Assembly: GCA_016794585.1 (NCBI GenBank)
Contig: JAEUJM010000015.1
Span: forward strand, 153,404-217,403
Origin: Acidimicrobiales bacterium
GTDB taxonomy: Bacteria > Actinomycetota > Acidimicrobiia > Acidimicrobiales > DATDAH01
Length of the DNA: 64,000 bases
Direction: 5' to 3'
Under the pieces are notes generated by a model. The model did no database searches, was not told the origin of the DNA, and worked only from the letters and a program-made list of their open reading frames with translations. A program made the position numbers and the translations under genes. Shown piece by piece: positions 17,201-25,706 of this stretch (position 1 is its first letter; every line of letters begins with the position of its first letter).

Positions 17201-17668
17201 ATGCGAGTTCGCACCCGCAACAAGGTGGCCGCCCTGGTCATCGCACTCACGGTGATGTTGACCGCGGGCCTGGCGGTCGCCCTTTGGACGGCCAACGGCA
17301 CGGGTAGCGGCAACGCACGCGCCCTCACCGCCCAGACGATCACCGTCAACGCCACGACCGGGACGGCCGACCTGTACCCCGGCTTCAACGACGGTGACGT
17401 CCACTTCACGCTCACCAACACCAACCCCTACGACGTGACCTTCGACTCCATGACGCCGGGTGCCATCACCTCGTCGAACCCTGGGGCCTGCCCCTCGACC
17501 AACGTGACGGCCTCCTCGGCGACCGGTCTGTCGCTCTCGGTCGGCGCCAACGCCACCAGCAGTGCGCAGTCCATCGCCAACGTCGTCTCGATGGACTCCG
17601 GCGCTCCCGACGGTTGCCAGGGCGTGACGTTCTCCATCGCCCTGACCCTCACGGGCTCGCAGGACTGA
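17201..17668 (+). CDS. Small secreted protein with SipW/TasA-like leader
   Basis: 155 residues. The basic N-terminus (MRVRTRNKV) and hydrophobic core are followed by AVALWTANGTGSGNARA, a Trp/GSG motif like that after the leader of SipW-dependent TasA/camelysin-type proteins. The rest is a Thr/Ser/Asn-rich beta domain (DVHFTLTNTNPYDVTF) with two Cys residues that may pair. It is probably an exported surface or matrix protein. The ATG at 17201 has GAAGGAAGG just upstream. It is divergent from the TetR gene. The next gene codes for a much larger secreted protein with a related leader motif. No SipW-type signal peptidase is seen in the window. Confidence 0.72.
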   Translation: MRVRTRNKVAALVIALTVMLTAGLAVALWTANGTGSGNARALTAQTITVNATTGTADLYPGFNDGDVHFTLTNTNPYDVTFDSMTPGAITSSNPGACPSTNVTASSATGLSLSVGANATSSAQSIANVVSMDSGAPDGCQGVTFSIALTLTGSQD

Positions 17669-17679
17669 TCTGAGCTCGG

Positions 17680-17703
17680 CCGGAGCGGCATCCCCCGCTC
17701 CGG
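17680..17703 (+). terminator. Hairpin after the small secreted protein gene
   Basis: CCGGAGCGG (17680-17688) and CCGCTCCGG (17695-17703) form a perfect 9-bp stem with a 6-nt loop, 11 nt after the stop. There is no U-run, so it may be partial termination or an mRNA stabiliser. Confidence 0.55.
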
Positions 17704-17739
17704 TCCCGCTCGGCTGACGCCTTCCATGGGCACGTACGG

Positions 17740-17786
17740 ACGCCGCCACCGATCGCCGCTCTCCGGAGCGGTCTCGGTGGCGGCGT
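17740..17786 (+). terminator. Very strong second hairpin before the repeat protein gene
   Basis: A perfect 13-bp outer stem (17740-17752 with 17774-17786) encloses a second 6-bp stem (17755-17760 with 17765-17770) with a tetraloop. It lies 50 nt before the next start and could act as terminator/attenuator, making the downstream large gene less expressed than the small one. Confidence 0.5.
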
Positions 17787-17836
17787 TCGCCGTTCCCGGC
17801 GCCCGCCGCGGCGTCGGTCGACCCTGAGAGCACCCC

Positions 17837-20410
17837 GTGTTCACCGATCCGCTCGTCTCGCTGCTCTCGCCCGCCGGCGACCAGGAACCGCCCCGGGCAC
17901 GGCACCGGCGGGCCCGCGCGGCGAGGCGATCGACTCGCCGCCAGCGTCGAGTCGGGCGGGCGGTCGCCGTCGTCGTCCTGGCGTGGCTGATGGCCATGGC
18001 GACGGTCCCGCAGCAGTCCTGGGCGCAGTGGGTGGCCGACGCCAGCGGCAGCGGCCGCGTCGACGCCGACACCCTCCCCGCAGGGGACATCCCCTTCGCA
18101 GTGGCGACGGGCCGGGATGTCACGGTCAGCTGGGACCAGGCCACGCTGACCAGCGGGGCCCCCGTCCAGGGATACCGGCTCCAGCGCTACCCCTCCACCG
18201 GCACGACGCCGGCCACGATGACCACCACCTGCACGACGATGATCACCGCGCTCAGCTGCGTCGAGACCAGCGTCCCCCCCGGGATCTGGCGCTACACGAT
18301 CACTCCCCTCCAGGCCGGCTGGAACGGCGAGGAGAGCCCGTTCGGCGCGCCGGTGACCGTCGGCGACCCGTCGCTCACGTTCTCCTCGTCGACCACCATC
18401 CCCATCGCGAGCCTGCCGGTCGTCCTGAACGGGACGCTCGGCAACTTCCTCGCGAACGAGCCGATCACCTACCGCCTCGACAGCCCGAGCGGCACCGTGC
18501 TCTCGGGCGCCCCCGCCACTGCCGGGTCGGGCGGGAACGGCTCGATCGCGGTGACCGTCCCCGCGGGCACGAACGACTCCCCCCACAGCGTGTTCGTGGT
18601 CGGCTCGGGCGGCAGCGTGGCAAGCGCCGCGATCACCATCGTCGATCCGCCGACGTTGTCGACGCTCCAGATGTTCGACGGGAACAAGAACGGCAAGGTC
18701 GACCAGGTGGTGGCCACCTTCTCGGAGACCCTGGCCACGCCGTACACCGCCGGTACGACGGGCTGGACCGTCGCCAACGCCCCGTCCGGCGCCACGCTCT
18801 CGTCGGTGTCGGTGGCGGGCAACGCCGCCACCCTGACCCTGGCCGAAGGGCCAGGGGCAGCCAGCACGTCCGTCGGCTCCTTCACGGTGGCGCTGGCCGC
18901 GACGAGCGGCGGCGTCCGTGACGCCAACGGGCATCGCTCGTCCTTCAGCGCCACCGCGCCGGCCGACCGGGCCGCGCCCGCGCCGGTCAACAGCCCGATC
19001 ATGCAGGACGCCGACGTCGACGGCCGGGTGGACCGGGTGGCGCTGACCTGGTCCGAGCCGATCGCCGCCTACTCGGCCGGCAACACGCCGTGGACCCTGG
19101 TCGACATCCCGTCGGCGGGCAGCCTCTCGTCGGTGACGGCCACGACAGGCTCGACCGCGACCACCCTGAACCTCACCGAGGGCGCCGGCGCGGTCAACAC
19201 CGCGGTCGGCTCGTTCACCTTGGGCCTGGCCCCCTCGGCGACCGGCATCCGTGACACGGCCGGCAACCTGACGTCGTTCTCGGCTCGCACGCCGCTCGAC
19301 GGTGCCCGCCCCGTGCGGGTCTCGCAGCGGGGCTTCGACGCGAACGCCAACGGCAAGTTCGACCGGGTCGACGTGGTCTTCAGCGAGCCGCTCGGCGCCT
19401 ACTCGCCGAGCACCGTGCCATGGACCATGGTGAGTGCCCCGACCGGCACCGGCATCGGATCGGTCTCGGTCGGGGGCTCGACCGCCACGCTGAACCTGAA
19501 CGAGGGCACCACCTTCACCACCGCGGTCGGGTCGTGGACCATCGCGCTCGCGGCCAATGCCGCCGGCGCCGTCGACCCCTCGGGCAACCAGGCCAGCTAC
19601 ACGGCGACGGCCGTCACCGACGCCGCCGCACCCGCGGTGGTGACCATGACGATGCTCGACGCCGCCGGCAACAACGGCATCGTGGACCGCGTCAACGTCG
19701 TGTTCTCGGAGACCCTGTCGGCCTACAGCGCCGGTACCACCCCGTGGACGTTGGTCGGCGTCCCCTCCGGGAGCGTGCTCACCGGAGCCTCCCGCAGCGG
19801 CTCGACCATGCGGCTGACGCTCGGCAGCCCGAACGGCCCGGCCGACACCGCAGTCGGCGCGTTCACCGTCGCACTGGCGCCGGCGGCCACCGGTGTGCGC
19901 GACGCCGCCGGCAACCAGAGCTCGTTCGCGGCCCGGGCGCCCGCCGACGGCGCCCGGCCGGTTCCCGTGGGGCTCTCCGGAACCGGTGGGTCGATCGTCG
20001 GTCGCATCCAGCCGGGCGACACGCTCTCCGTGCTGATGAGCGAGGCCCTCGGCGCGGCGGTCACCCCGGCGGCGTCGACCACGGTGACGATGACCGACCC
20101 CAACGGCGGCGGCTCGGACACGATCACGATTGCCGGGCTCTTCAACGGGGCCCGCTCGACCGGCTCGAACAACTACCTCTCGACGAACAACTCCTCGGCG
20201 TCGTTCGCGGCGTCGCCCCTGGCGCTCAGCGGAGACCGCAAGACCCTCACCGTCACGGTCGGCCCGACGTGTGCGGGCACCGGCTGCGCCGGCATCGCCA
20301 CGAACGGGACAGCAGCGAGCGTCTCTGCCTTGCTCGCCCCCACCCTGCTCGACGCCGCCGGCCTCGCCCCGACGACGACCGCCCGCAACATCTCCTACCG
20401 CCTGTTCTAG
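17837..20410 (+). CDS. Large secreted repeat protein with EF-hand-like loops
   Basis: 857 residues. A long Arg-rich N-terminus precedes a hydrophobic segment (about 48-62) and the motif AQWVADASGSGRVDADTL, matching the Trp/GSG motif of the preceding gene. A fibronectin-like segment follows. Then come four about 109-residue repeats (about 274-383, 384-492, 493-601, 602-710), each opening with an Asp-rich loop (DGNKNGKVD, DADVDGRVD, DANANGKFD, AGNNGIVD) like an EF-hand or dockerin calcium loop, then VVFSETLxxYSAGTTPWT and ending GxRDAxGNxSSF. A separate Thr/Ser-rich C-domain holds a Cys pair. There is no LPxTG anchor. The GTG at 17837 has a poor ribosome site, so the start is uncertain. Probably an extracellular adhesin or matrix component. 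Confidence 0.75.
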   Translation: MFTDPLVSLLSPAGDQEPPRARHRRARAARRSTRRQRRVGRAVAVVVLAWLMAMATVPQQSWAQWVADASGSGRVDADTLPAGDIPFAVATGRDVTVSWDQATLTSGAPVQGYRLQRYPSTGTTPATMTTTCTTMITALSCVETSVPPGIWRYTITPLQAGWNGEESPFGAPVTVGDPSLTFSSSTTIPIASLPVVLNGTLGNFLANEPITYRLDSPSGTVLSGAPATAGSGGNGSIAVTVPAGTNDSPHSVFVVGSGGSVASAAITIVDPPTLSTLQMFDGNKNGKVDQVVATFSETLATPYTAGTTGWTVANAPSGATLSSVSVAGNAATLTLAEGPGAASTSVGSFTVALAATSGGVRDANGHRSSFSATAPADRAAPAPVNSPIMQDADVDGRVDRVALTWSEPIAAYSAGNTPWTLVDIPSAGSLSSVTATTGSTATTLNLTEGAGAVNTAVGSFTLGLAPSATGIRDTAGNLTSFSARTPLDGARPVRVSQRGFDANANGKFDRVDVVFSEPLGAYSPSTVPWTMVSAPTGTGIGSVSVGGSTATLNLNEGTTFTTAVGSWTIALAANAAGAVDPSGNQASYTATAVTDAAAPAVVTMTMLDAAGNNGIVDRVNVVFSETLSAYSAGTTPWTLVGVPSGSVLTGASRSGSTMRLTLGSPNGPADTAVGAFTVALAPAATGVRDAAGNQSSFAARAPADGARPVPVGLSGTGGSIVGRIQPGDTLSVLMSEALGAAVTPAASTTVTMTDPNGGGSDTITIAGLFNGARSTGSNNYLSTNNSSASFAASPLALSGDRKTLTVTVGPTCAGTGCAGIATNGTAASVSALLAPTLLDAAGLAPTTTARNISYRLF

Positions 20411-20493
20411 GCGGCGGGCGGTCCGCCGGCGGTGGCGCGGCCGTCCTCAGGACCCGCGCGCTCGCCCGATCTGGGTCGGTCGGCTCCTTCAAC

Positions 20494-20532
20494 TCCGACC
20501 GGGACCGAGCCATGGCTCCCGGTCCTGTCGGA
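20494..20532. terminator. Bidirectional terminator-like stem
   Basis: TCCGAC (20494-20499) pairs with GTCGGA (20527-20532), and GGACC (20502-20506) with GGTCC (20521-20525). It lies between the plus-strand repeat-protein gene and the stop of a minus-strand small ORF, where both transcripts would end. Confidence 0.5.
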
Positions 20533-20537
20533 CCGTC

Positions 20538-20717
20538 TCAGGCCTCTTGTCCTTTGACTCGCAGGTAGTCGTTCCGGAGCTCGGTGAGCCCGCGACCGGC
20601 GGCGCCGTTGGCCACCCTTTCGCCCTCCATCACCACGGCGCGCAGCCCCTCGGCCGCCTGTTCGAGTGAGATGCCTCGCTTGATGGACGTACGAGTCAGC
20701 GCCCCATTCGACGTCAT
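20538..20717 (-). CDS. Small protein of unknown function (59 aa)
   Basis: An ATG at 20717 opens a 59-residue frame (MTSNGALTRTSIKRG ... NDYLRVKGQEA) that is hydrophilic and mostly helical, with mostly G or C in the third codon position, as expected for a coding frame here. Its stop lies 6 bp from a bidirectional stem-loop. Against it: no clear ribosome site and no family I recognise. It may be a short regulatory or toxin/antitoxin-like protein, but nothing shows this. Confidence 0.4.
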   Translation of the reverse strand: MTSNGALTRTSIKRGISLEQAAEGLRAVVMEGERVANGAAGRGLTELRNDYLRVKGQEA

Positions 20718-20880
20718 GAGCCAATGCTGCTCGATTGAGCGCCAACGCGTATCGCCCAAGGTGCCACCTGGTGGAGACGTGCGGTCGGGGATCCGGATGG
20801 GGCGACCGTCGGCCCACCTGGGCGTACAGGAGGGCTCTGGGGCGATCCCGTGACCACCACCGGCGCAGTGAGTGTGAAAT

Positions 20881-20905
20881 AACTGAAAAACCATTGGTAT
20901 CAGTT
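20881..20905. promoter_or_regulatory. AT-rich dyad before the DUF222/HNH gene
   Basis: AACTGA (20881-20886) and TCAGTT (20900-20905) flank a smaller palindrome (ACCA-T-TGGT, 20890-20898). The stretch is far richer in A and T than its surroundings and probably contains promoter and operator. Confidence 0.45.
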
Positions 20906-20915
20906 GAAACATCAT

Positions 20916-22337
20916 ATGTCGCCGGATATCATCGAACACATGTTCCGGATCCTTCGAGCCATCAAGGCGCACCTCGCCGCCGTGGCCCGCACCCTCGATC
21001 CGGACACCCTCACGGTCGACCAGGCCGCTCGGGCCATCGAGCTGCTGGCGGCCATCGAGAAGGCGGCCGCCGGGCTGCGCCTCCTGCTCGCCCGGCGGGT
21101 CGACAACGCCTCGCTGTTCGGCCAGTCCGGTGAGCGCTCCGCCGCCGAGTGGCTGGCCAAGCAGACCGGCCAGTCCACGCGCGATGCCGAGGCCGACCTC
21201 GCATGCTCGAAGCGGTTGCGCGAGCTGCCCGACGCACAAGACGCCGTTCGCAACGGCGAGCTGTCGTCCGATCAGGCCAAGGCCGTGGCCGATGGCGCCG
21301 CCGCGGATCCCTCGGCCGAACAAGAGCTGCTCGACACCGCCCGTCAAGGGTCGCTCGGTGAGCTGTCCCGCCAGTCGAAGTCCCGCAAGGCCGCCGCGCT
21401 CGGCGACGACGAGGCCCGCCGCAAGGCCGCCCATCGCAACCGTTCGTTCCGCACCGGCACGTCGGCCACCGGTGAAGGGTGGGGCCGCTTCACCGGGCCG
21501 GCCGAGTTCGTCGTGCGCCTCCAAGCCCACCTCAAGCCCTACTTGGACGCCGAGTTCGCCCGGGCCCGCGCGGAAGGCCGCCGCGAACGGGCCGACGCCT
21601 ACGCCTACGACGCCCTCGCAGCGCTCCTCGGGCTCGCCGACACACCCGCGGCGTCCGAAGGTGCCGGCGACGCCGCTGCGCCTGAGCCCGACCCGCCCAT
21701 CAACCCCAACGGGACCGGGGGTGCGGCGCCCTCCGCGCCCTCCGCGCCTTCCGCGCCGACGCCAGCCCCTGCCCCTTCGCCGGCGGCCTCAGGCCAGAAG
21801 CCGGCCAAGGCGGGCCGCCCGCCGCAGGTGCGCCTCATCCTCCGGGCCGACATCAGCGCCGTGCGCCGCGGGGCCACCCAACCCGGTGAGCTGTGCGACG
21901 TCGCCGGCCTCGGCCCCATTCCCGTCGCCGACCTCCTCGAGTTCCTCCCCCAAGCCGCCATCGACCTCGTCGTGACCAACGGCGTCGACGCCTTCAACGT
22001 CACCCATTTCGGCCGCCAAGCGTCCGCCCGCCAACAGGTCGTGCTCGACCTCCTCAACATCGGCTGCAGCCGCCGCGGGTGCAACGCCACTGCGCACCTC
22101 CAGGTCGACCACCGCGTCGACTGGGCCAAGATCAAGGTCACCGAGCTCGCCAACCTCGACTGGCTCTGCCCGCACGACCACCGCCTCAAGACCTACGACG
22201 GCTGGCAGCTCGAACCCGGGACCGGCAAGCGCGCCCTGCTCCCGCCTGCCGAGCAGTGGTGGCAACCCGACCGCGACGGCGGTGTGCCCGAGGGCAGTGG
22301 ACCGCCCGGTGACCCGCCCGAATCCCACGCCGCCTGA
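20916..22337 (+). CDS. DUF222 / HNH endonuclease-domain protein
   Basis: 473 residues from ATG 20916 (TTG 20904 and ATG 20940 are alternatives; none has a clear ribosome site). The N-terminal about 240 residues are a helical DUF222 domain of the kind repeated in actinobacterial genomes (13E12-type). A Pro/Ala linker follows at about 255-295. The C-terminus carries an HNH nuclease: CSRRGCNATAHLQVDHRVDW, then LANLDWLCPHDHRLKT, with Cys and His residues for zinc or metal. These proteins are often multicopy and linked to mobile DNA, and their biological role is unsettled. It stands alone with its own AT-rich control region. Confidence 0.85.
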   Translation: MSPDIIEHMFRILRAIKAHLAAVARTLDPDTLTVDQAARAIELLAAIEKAAAGLRLLLARRVDNASLFGQSGERSAAEWLAKQTGQSTRDAEADLACSKRLRELPDAQDAVRNGELSSDQAKAVADGAAADPSAEQELLDTARQGSLGELSRQSKSRKAAALGDDEARRKAAHRNRSFRTGTSATGEGWGRFTGPAEFVVRLQAHLKPYLDAEFARARAEGRRERADAYAYDALAALLGLADTPAASEGAGDAAAPEPDPPINPNGTGGAAPSAPSAPSAPTPAPAPSPAASGQKPAKAGRPPQVRLILRADISAVRRGATQPGELCDVAGLGPIPVADLLEFLPQAAIDLVVTNGVDAFNVTHFGRQASARQQVVLDLLNIGCSRRGCNATAHLQVDHRVDWAKIKVTELANLDWLCPHDHRLKTYDGWQLEPGTGKRALLPPAEQWWQPDRDGGVPEGSGPPGDPPESHAA

Positions 22338-22659
22338 GCGCGGGCGGCGACGCGACCGAAGCGGGGTCTACGTCCCGATCGCGTGCCGGGCCTGAGCCGG
22401 CCGGTGTCCCGCTACCGCCTGGGAGCGACCCGAGCCGAGCCAGAATCGACCCGCGGGCCCGGTCGGGAGCGAACCGAGGAGCTCTCGCCGTCTGCGCCTG
22501 GCCGTCGGTACTGCCGAGCTCATCGAAGGCGTCTGCACCCCTCGCGATCACCCATGCGGCCGCGGTCTCGTGGCGTCTCGCTGGTGTTCGTGGCGACTGT
22601 CCCAGTGGCGCCGTGAGTCGCGGCTGTGCGTCGGGGGCTCAGTCGGCACGGGGCCGCCG
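22338..22659. other. Intergenic stretch without recognised gene
   Basis: Between the DUF222/HNH stop and the terminator of the next minus-strand gene. Short open frames exist on both strands but have no start context or recognisable product. I see no RNA gene. Confidence 0.5.
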
Positions 22660-22696
22660 CCCCGGCGCCGAGAAGGGGGGATGCCCGGCGCCGGGG
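22660..22696 (-). terminator. Terminator of the beta-propeller gene
   Basis: A perfect 11-bp GC stem (22660-22670 with 22686-22696) and 15-nt loop, 15 bp downstream of the minus-strand stop at 22712. Confidence 0.6.
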
Positions 22697-22711
22697 GGCG
22701 AGGTGGGGTGA

Positions 22712-23983
22712 TCAGGTGTCGGCGGCGAAGACGTCGATGGTGCCGTCGTCCTCGTTGGCCGAGACGAACAGGCCACGGGCCGGGATGGCGAGCAGGCCCT
22801 CGGGCCGGGCGCCGGTCGGCAGGATCTCCACGAAGAGGGGTGCCTCCTCGGGGCCGACCAGGCGGTAGACGGCCACGAAGTCGCCCCGCTCGGCGCCGAT
22901 GAAGGCGAAGGTCCGGCCGCCGAAGCGGGCCACCTCGACCCCCTCGGGCTCGACGCCCTTGGCGTCCGAGCGGCTGTCCGGGTAGAGCCCGGCCAGGTTG
23001 GCCTTGCGCTCCAGGTTGGCGCCGCGCTCCCAGCGGACGCCGCCGCCACGACCGAACACCGTGAAGTTGCGTCCGCCCACGAATTGGCCAGGGGTGAGGT
23101 CGACGTCGTAGTCGCCCTCGTTCGCCGTGGTCAGCCGACCCAGTGGTGTCCAGGCGATGCCGTCCGGCTCGCGGCGGGCGTCGGTGAGGGTCTCGGTGAA
23201 GCTCACGGTGGCGTTGTCGGTCAGGTCGGCGGCGTGCGTGGTGGTACCGGCAGAGAAGTCGGCGACGATCGCGCCGCTCGACAGGCGCACGAGCACGATG
23301 TGGTTGTTCTCCTGGAGGGTCACCGCGGCGATGCCGGCCCGGATGTCGATGAACTCCGGCTCGGGGTCGGTGGGGAAGCGGTCGGCGATGCCGGTGAGGG
23401 CGACGTCACGGGTGGTCCACTCGTCCGGGTCGCCGACGAGGTCGACGATGGTGAGCAGGCCCGCAGGGTCCTGGGGCATGGCGCCGCCGTCGACGTCCTC
23501 GTTGCGCTCGTTCTCGATGGCGATGGCGGCGTAGCGGCCGCTCTTGTTCACGACCACGGCGTCGGGCTGGCCGCCGAGGGCGATCGAGTGCACGGCGGTG
23601 CGGGTGGCCACGTCGACCACGACGAGCTCGTTCGTGTTGGAGACGGCGACGAGCGCGAAGTCGCCGTCCGGGGTCACGGCCACCGAGGTGGGGGACCCGC
23701 CCATGGCGAGGGTGCCGAGCTCGGTCGGCAGCGCCGGGTCCGTGATGTCCACGAAGCCGATCTCGGCGGTCTCGGAGTCGGTGTAGACGAGCGTCCCGCC
23801 GTCGGGGGTGGCGGCGACGATCTCGGCCACCGCGCCCGAGACCGTGTAACGGGTCACCGGATCGAAGTCGACCACGGGGGCCCGGGCGCCCGCCCCGGCC
23901 GGGCTCGGGGCGGCGCCGATCACCAGCCCGGCGGCCAGGGCCACCGCGGTGATGGATGCGGATCGACGGACGGTGCTGCGCAT
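22712..23983 (-). CDS. Secreted beta-propeller (choice-of-anchor-I-like) protein
   Basis: 423 residues with a signal peptide (MRSTVRRSASITAV ... APSPAGA). Repeated blade-like segments such as GGSPTSVAVTPDGDFALVAV, GGQPDAVVVNKSGRYAAI and AKGVEPEGVEVARFGGRTFAF indicate a seven-bladed propeller like the domain found in choice-of-anchor-I and alkaline-phosphatase-associated secreted proteins. No catalytic motif is obvious and no C-terminal anchor is present, so the protein is shorter than many relatives. GGAGGG precedes the ATG, and a TAGGTT hexamer about 25 bp further upstream may be the -10. It could bind metal or phosphate esters; the function is unproven. Confidence 0.75.
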   Translation of the reverse strand: MRSTVRRSASITAVALAAGLVIGAAPSPAGAGARAPVVDFDPVTRYTVSGAVAEIVAATPDGGTLVYTDSETAEIGFVDITDPALPTELGTLAMGGSPTSVAVTPDGDFALVAVSNTNELVVVDVATRTAVHSIALGGQPDAVVVNKSGRYAAIAIENERNEDVDGGAMPQDPAGLLTIVDLVGDPDEWTTRDVALTGIADRFPTDPEPEFIDIRAGIAAVTLQENNHIVLVRLSSGAIVADFSAGTTTHAADLTDNATVSFTETLTDARREPDGIAWTPLGRLTTANEGDYDVDLTPGQFVGGRNFTVFGRGGGVRWERGANLERKANLAGLYPDSRSDAKGVEPEGVEVARFGGRTFAFIGAERGDFVAVYRLVGPEEAPLFVEILPTGARPEGLLAIPARGLFVSANEDDGTIDVFAADT

Positions 23984-24212
23984 GGACCCTCCTCAGGGCT
24001 GTCGGATGCGCGCAACCTAGGAAGGCCCGGTGACCGCCGACCCTGCGTGCGGTGGCCGCCCGGCGACGCTGCGGTGAACGTCTGCACGCTCGTCGCAGGT
24101 CGGCGACCGGCCCGCGGCTCACGCCCGGCCGAACCCGCCGCGAGGTCCCGACCGGCAGTCCGAGCCCACGGCCGAGTTGCCGGGGGCCGGGCGCGGGGGC
24201 GAGGCTGCCGAC

Positions 24213-24854
24213 GTGGGCGACGAGCGAGTGGTCGAGGCGGTGCTGTTCGACTTCACCGGGGTGCTGACGGGGTCGCCGTGGGCGGCCATCGGGGGCATCG
24301 GGGACAAGGACGGGCTCAGTCACGACGAGGTGCTCGAGTTCATGCTCGGCCCCTACGACCGGGACACCGACCACCCGATGCACCAGCTCGAGCGTGGCGA
24401 GATCGAGCTGATGGCCTACGTCGCCGACGTGCAGGCCCGGGCCGACGCCGCTGGTCTCGCCCTCGACTTCGACCGGCTGCGCACGCTGATGGCCGATCTG
24501 CCGGTGTACGACCAGATCGTCGACCGCATCCGGGCCTTGCGAGCGGCCGGCTACCGAACCGCCCTCATCACCAACAACATCCGTGAGGCCGGCGAGCAGT
24601 GGCGTGCCAAGGTGCCGCTCGACGAGCTCTTCGATGTGGTGATCGACTCGTCCGCGGTCGGCCTGCGCAAGCCCAACCCCGCCATCTTCCACCTCGCCCT
24701 CGAGCAGCTCGGCGGGGTCGACCCCGCCCGCGCCGTCTTCCTCGACGACCACCCGGGCAACGTCGCCGGGGCGCAGGCCGCCGGCCTCCAGGCCCTCCTC
24801 GTCGACGACCCCGACGAGGCCCTCGCCGACCTCGACGCGCTGCTGGGGACCTGA
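24213..24854 (+). CDS. HAD-family hydrolase (haloacid-dehalogenase/sEH-N-like)
   Basis: 213 residues from GTG 24213 (a TTG at 24177 is possible but adds noncoding-looking residues). Motif I is VLFDFTGVLTG, with the nucleophile Asp but Thr at the position of the second Asp, as in the dehalogenase and soluble-epoxide-hydrolase N-domain subgroup. Motif II is ALITNN, motif III is VGLRKPNPAIF and motif IV is VFLDDHPGNV. It probably acts on a small phosphorylated or halogenated compound in the cytoplasm. It is followed by a 177-bp control region before the ferritin-like operon. Confidence 0.85.
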   Translation: MGDERVVEAVLFDFTGVLTGSPWAAIGGIGDKDGLSHDEVLEFMLGPYDRDTDHPMHQLERGEIELMAYVADVQARADAAGLALDFDRLRTLMADLPVYDQIVDRIRALRAAGYRTALITNNIREAGEQWRAKVPLDELFDVVIDSSAVGLRKPNPAIFHLALEQLGGVDPARAVFLDDHPGNVAGAQAAGLQALLVDDPDEALADLDALLGT

Positions 24855-24953
24855 CGGCCGGCCTCCGCGCCGCCCGGACCCGAGGCGGCGCCGACACCGT
24901 GGCGACGGCCACCGATCCGCACCAGCGCCACACACAGGGCCCGCCCGCGGAAC

Positions 24954-24969
24954 TTGACCGCCCGGTCAA
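24954..24969. promoter_or_regulatory. Perfect TetR-type palindrome before the ferritin-like operon
   Basis: TTGACC-GCCC-GGTCAA is a perfect dyad whose core is TGACC-N4-GGTCA. It lies about 20 bp upstream of a -10-like TAAGCT (24991-24996), so a bound repressor would cover the -35 region. Confidence 0.6.
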
Positions 24970-25031
24970 CAAGGTCCGACGCCGACCCCCTAAGCTGCGG
25001 GGAGATCGTTTCGCGCACGTCAGGGGGACGA

Positions 25032-25706
25032 GTGGCAGATCCGAAGCGGCCCCGGGCCGCGTTCACGCCGTGGGACCGCCGGGAGCTCCCGGGCGCCTTC
25101 ACGGTCGAGGAGAGCGCCAAGCGCGTCGGCCACTACAAGTGGATCGAGATGCGCACGTTCGAGGTGCTGGGCGGCTGGGTCGCCACGGTGCCCGAGCTCG
25201 ACGTGAAGCTCCGCCTCGGCACCCACACCTACCACCACGCCTGGCACGCCGAGCTCTGGCACAAGCGTCTGCCCGAGCTGCGGGAGATGAACCAGGAGCG
25301 CCTCAACGTGCCGCCCAACGACGAGCTCGTGGCCTTCGTGGACGCCATGACCGAGCCCGAGGCCCCCGAGCTGACCATCGAGAAGCTGGTGGGCGTCTAC
25401 CGGGTGCTCATCCCCCACAAGATCGCGGCCTACACGTACCACCTCAACAACACGAGCACGATCACCGACGCGCCGACCGTTCGTTCGCTGAAGTTCGCCC
25501 TCGCCGACGAGTTCGAGGACTGGCGTGACGGCGAGATGCTCATCCAGTCGCTCATCGAGACCCCCGAGGAAGTGCAGCGGGCGGCCGATCGCCAGGCCGA
25601 GCTCGAGAAGCTGCTGCTGGCCGCCGGCGGCATCGCCGGGCCCGGCTCCATCGGGACCCCCGTCCTGGCCCCCATCGAGAACGAAAGCGAGCAGGTGCCC
25701 TCATGA
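25032..25706 (+). CDS. Unknown helical protein, first gene of ferritin-like operon
   Basis: 224 residues from GTG 25032, preceded by GGGGG. It is hydrophilic with no signal peptide or membrane segment. A His/Trp-rich segment THTYHHAWHAELWHKRLPEL (about 73-92) and a later ADEFEDWRDGEMLIQ place Glu and His residues in helices, a pattern that could coordinate metal as in ferritin-like folds. I cannot assign a family. Its stop overlaps the start of the next gene by 4 bp, so the two are coupled. A TetR-type palindrome lies upstream of the operon. Confidence 0.72.
   Translation: MADPKRPRAAFTPWDRRELPGAFTVEESAKRVGHYKWIEMRTFEVLGGWVATVPELDVKLRLGTHTYHHAWHAELWHKRLPELREMNQERLNVPPNDELVAFVDAMTEPEAPELTIEKLVGVYRVLIPHKIAAYTYHLNNTSTITDAPTVRSLKFALADEFEDWRDGEMLIQSLIETPEEVQRAADRQAELEKLLLAAGGIAGPGSIGTPVLAPIENESEQVPS

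Noticed and set aside
17680..17786. Insertion-sequence remnant suggested by large inverted repeats
   Set aside because: The stems are short, nested, and sit in a gap between two secreted-protein genes with no transposase fragment. Terminators or attenuators explain them.
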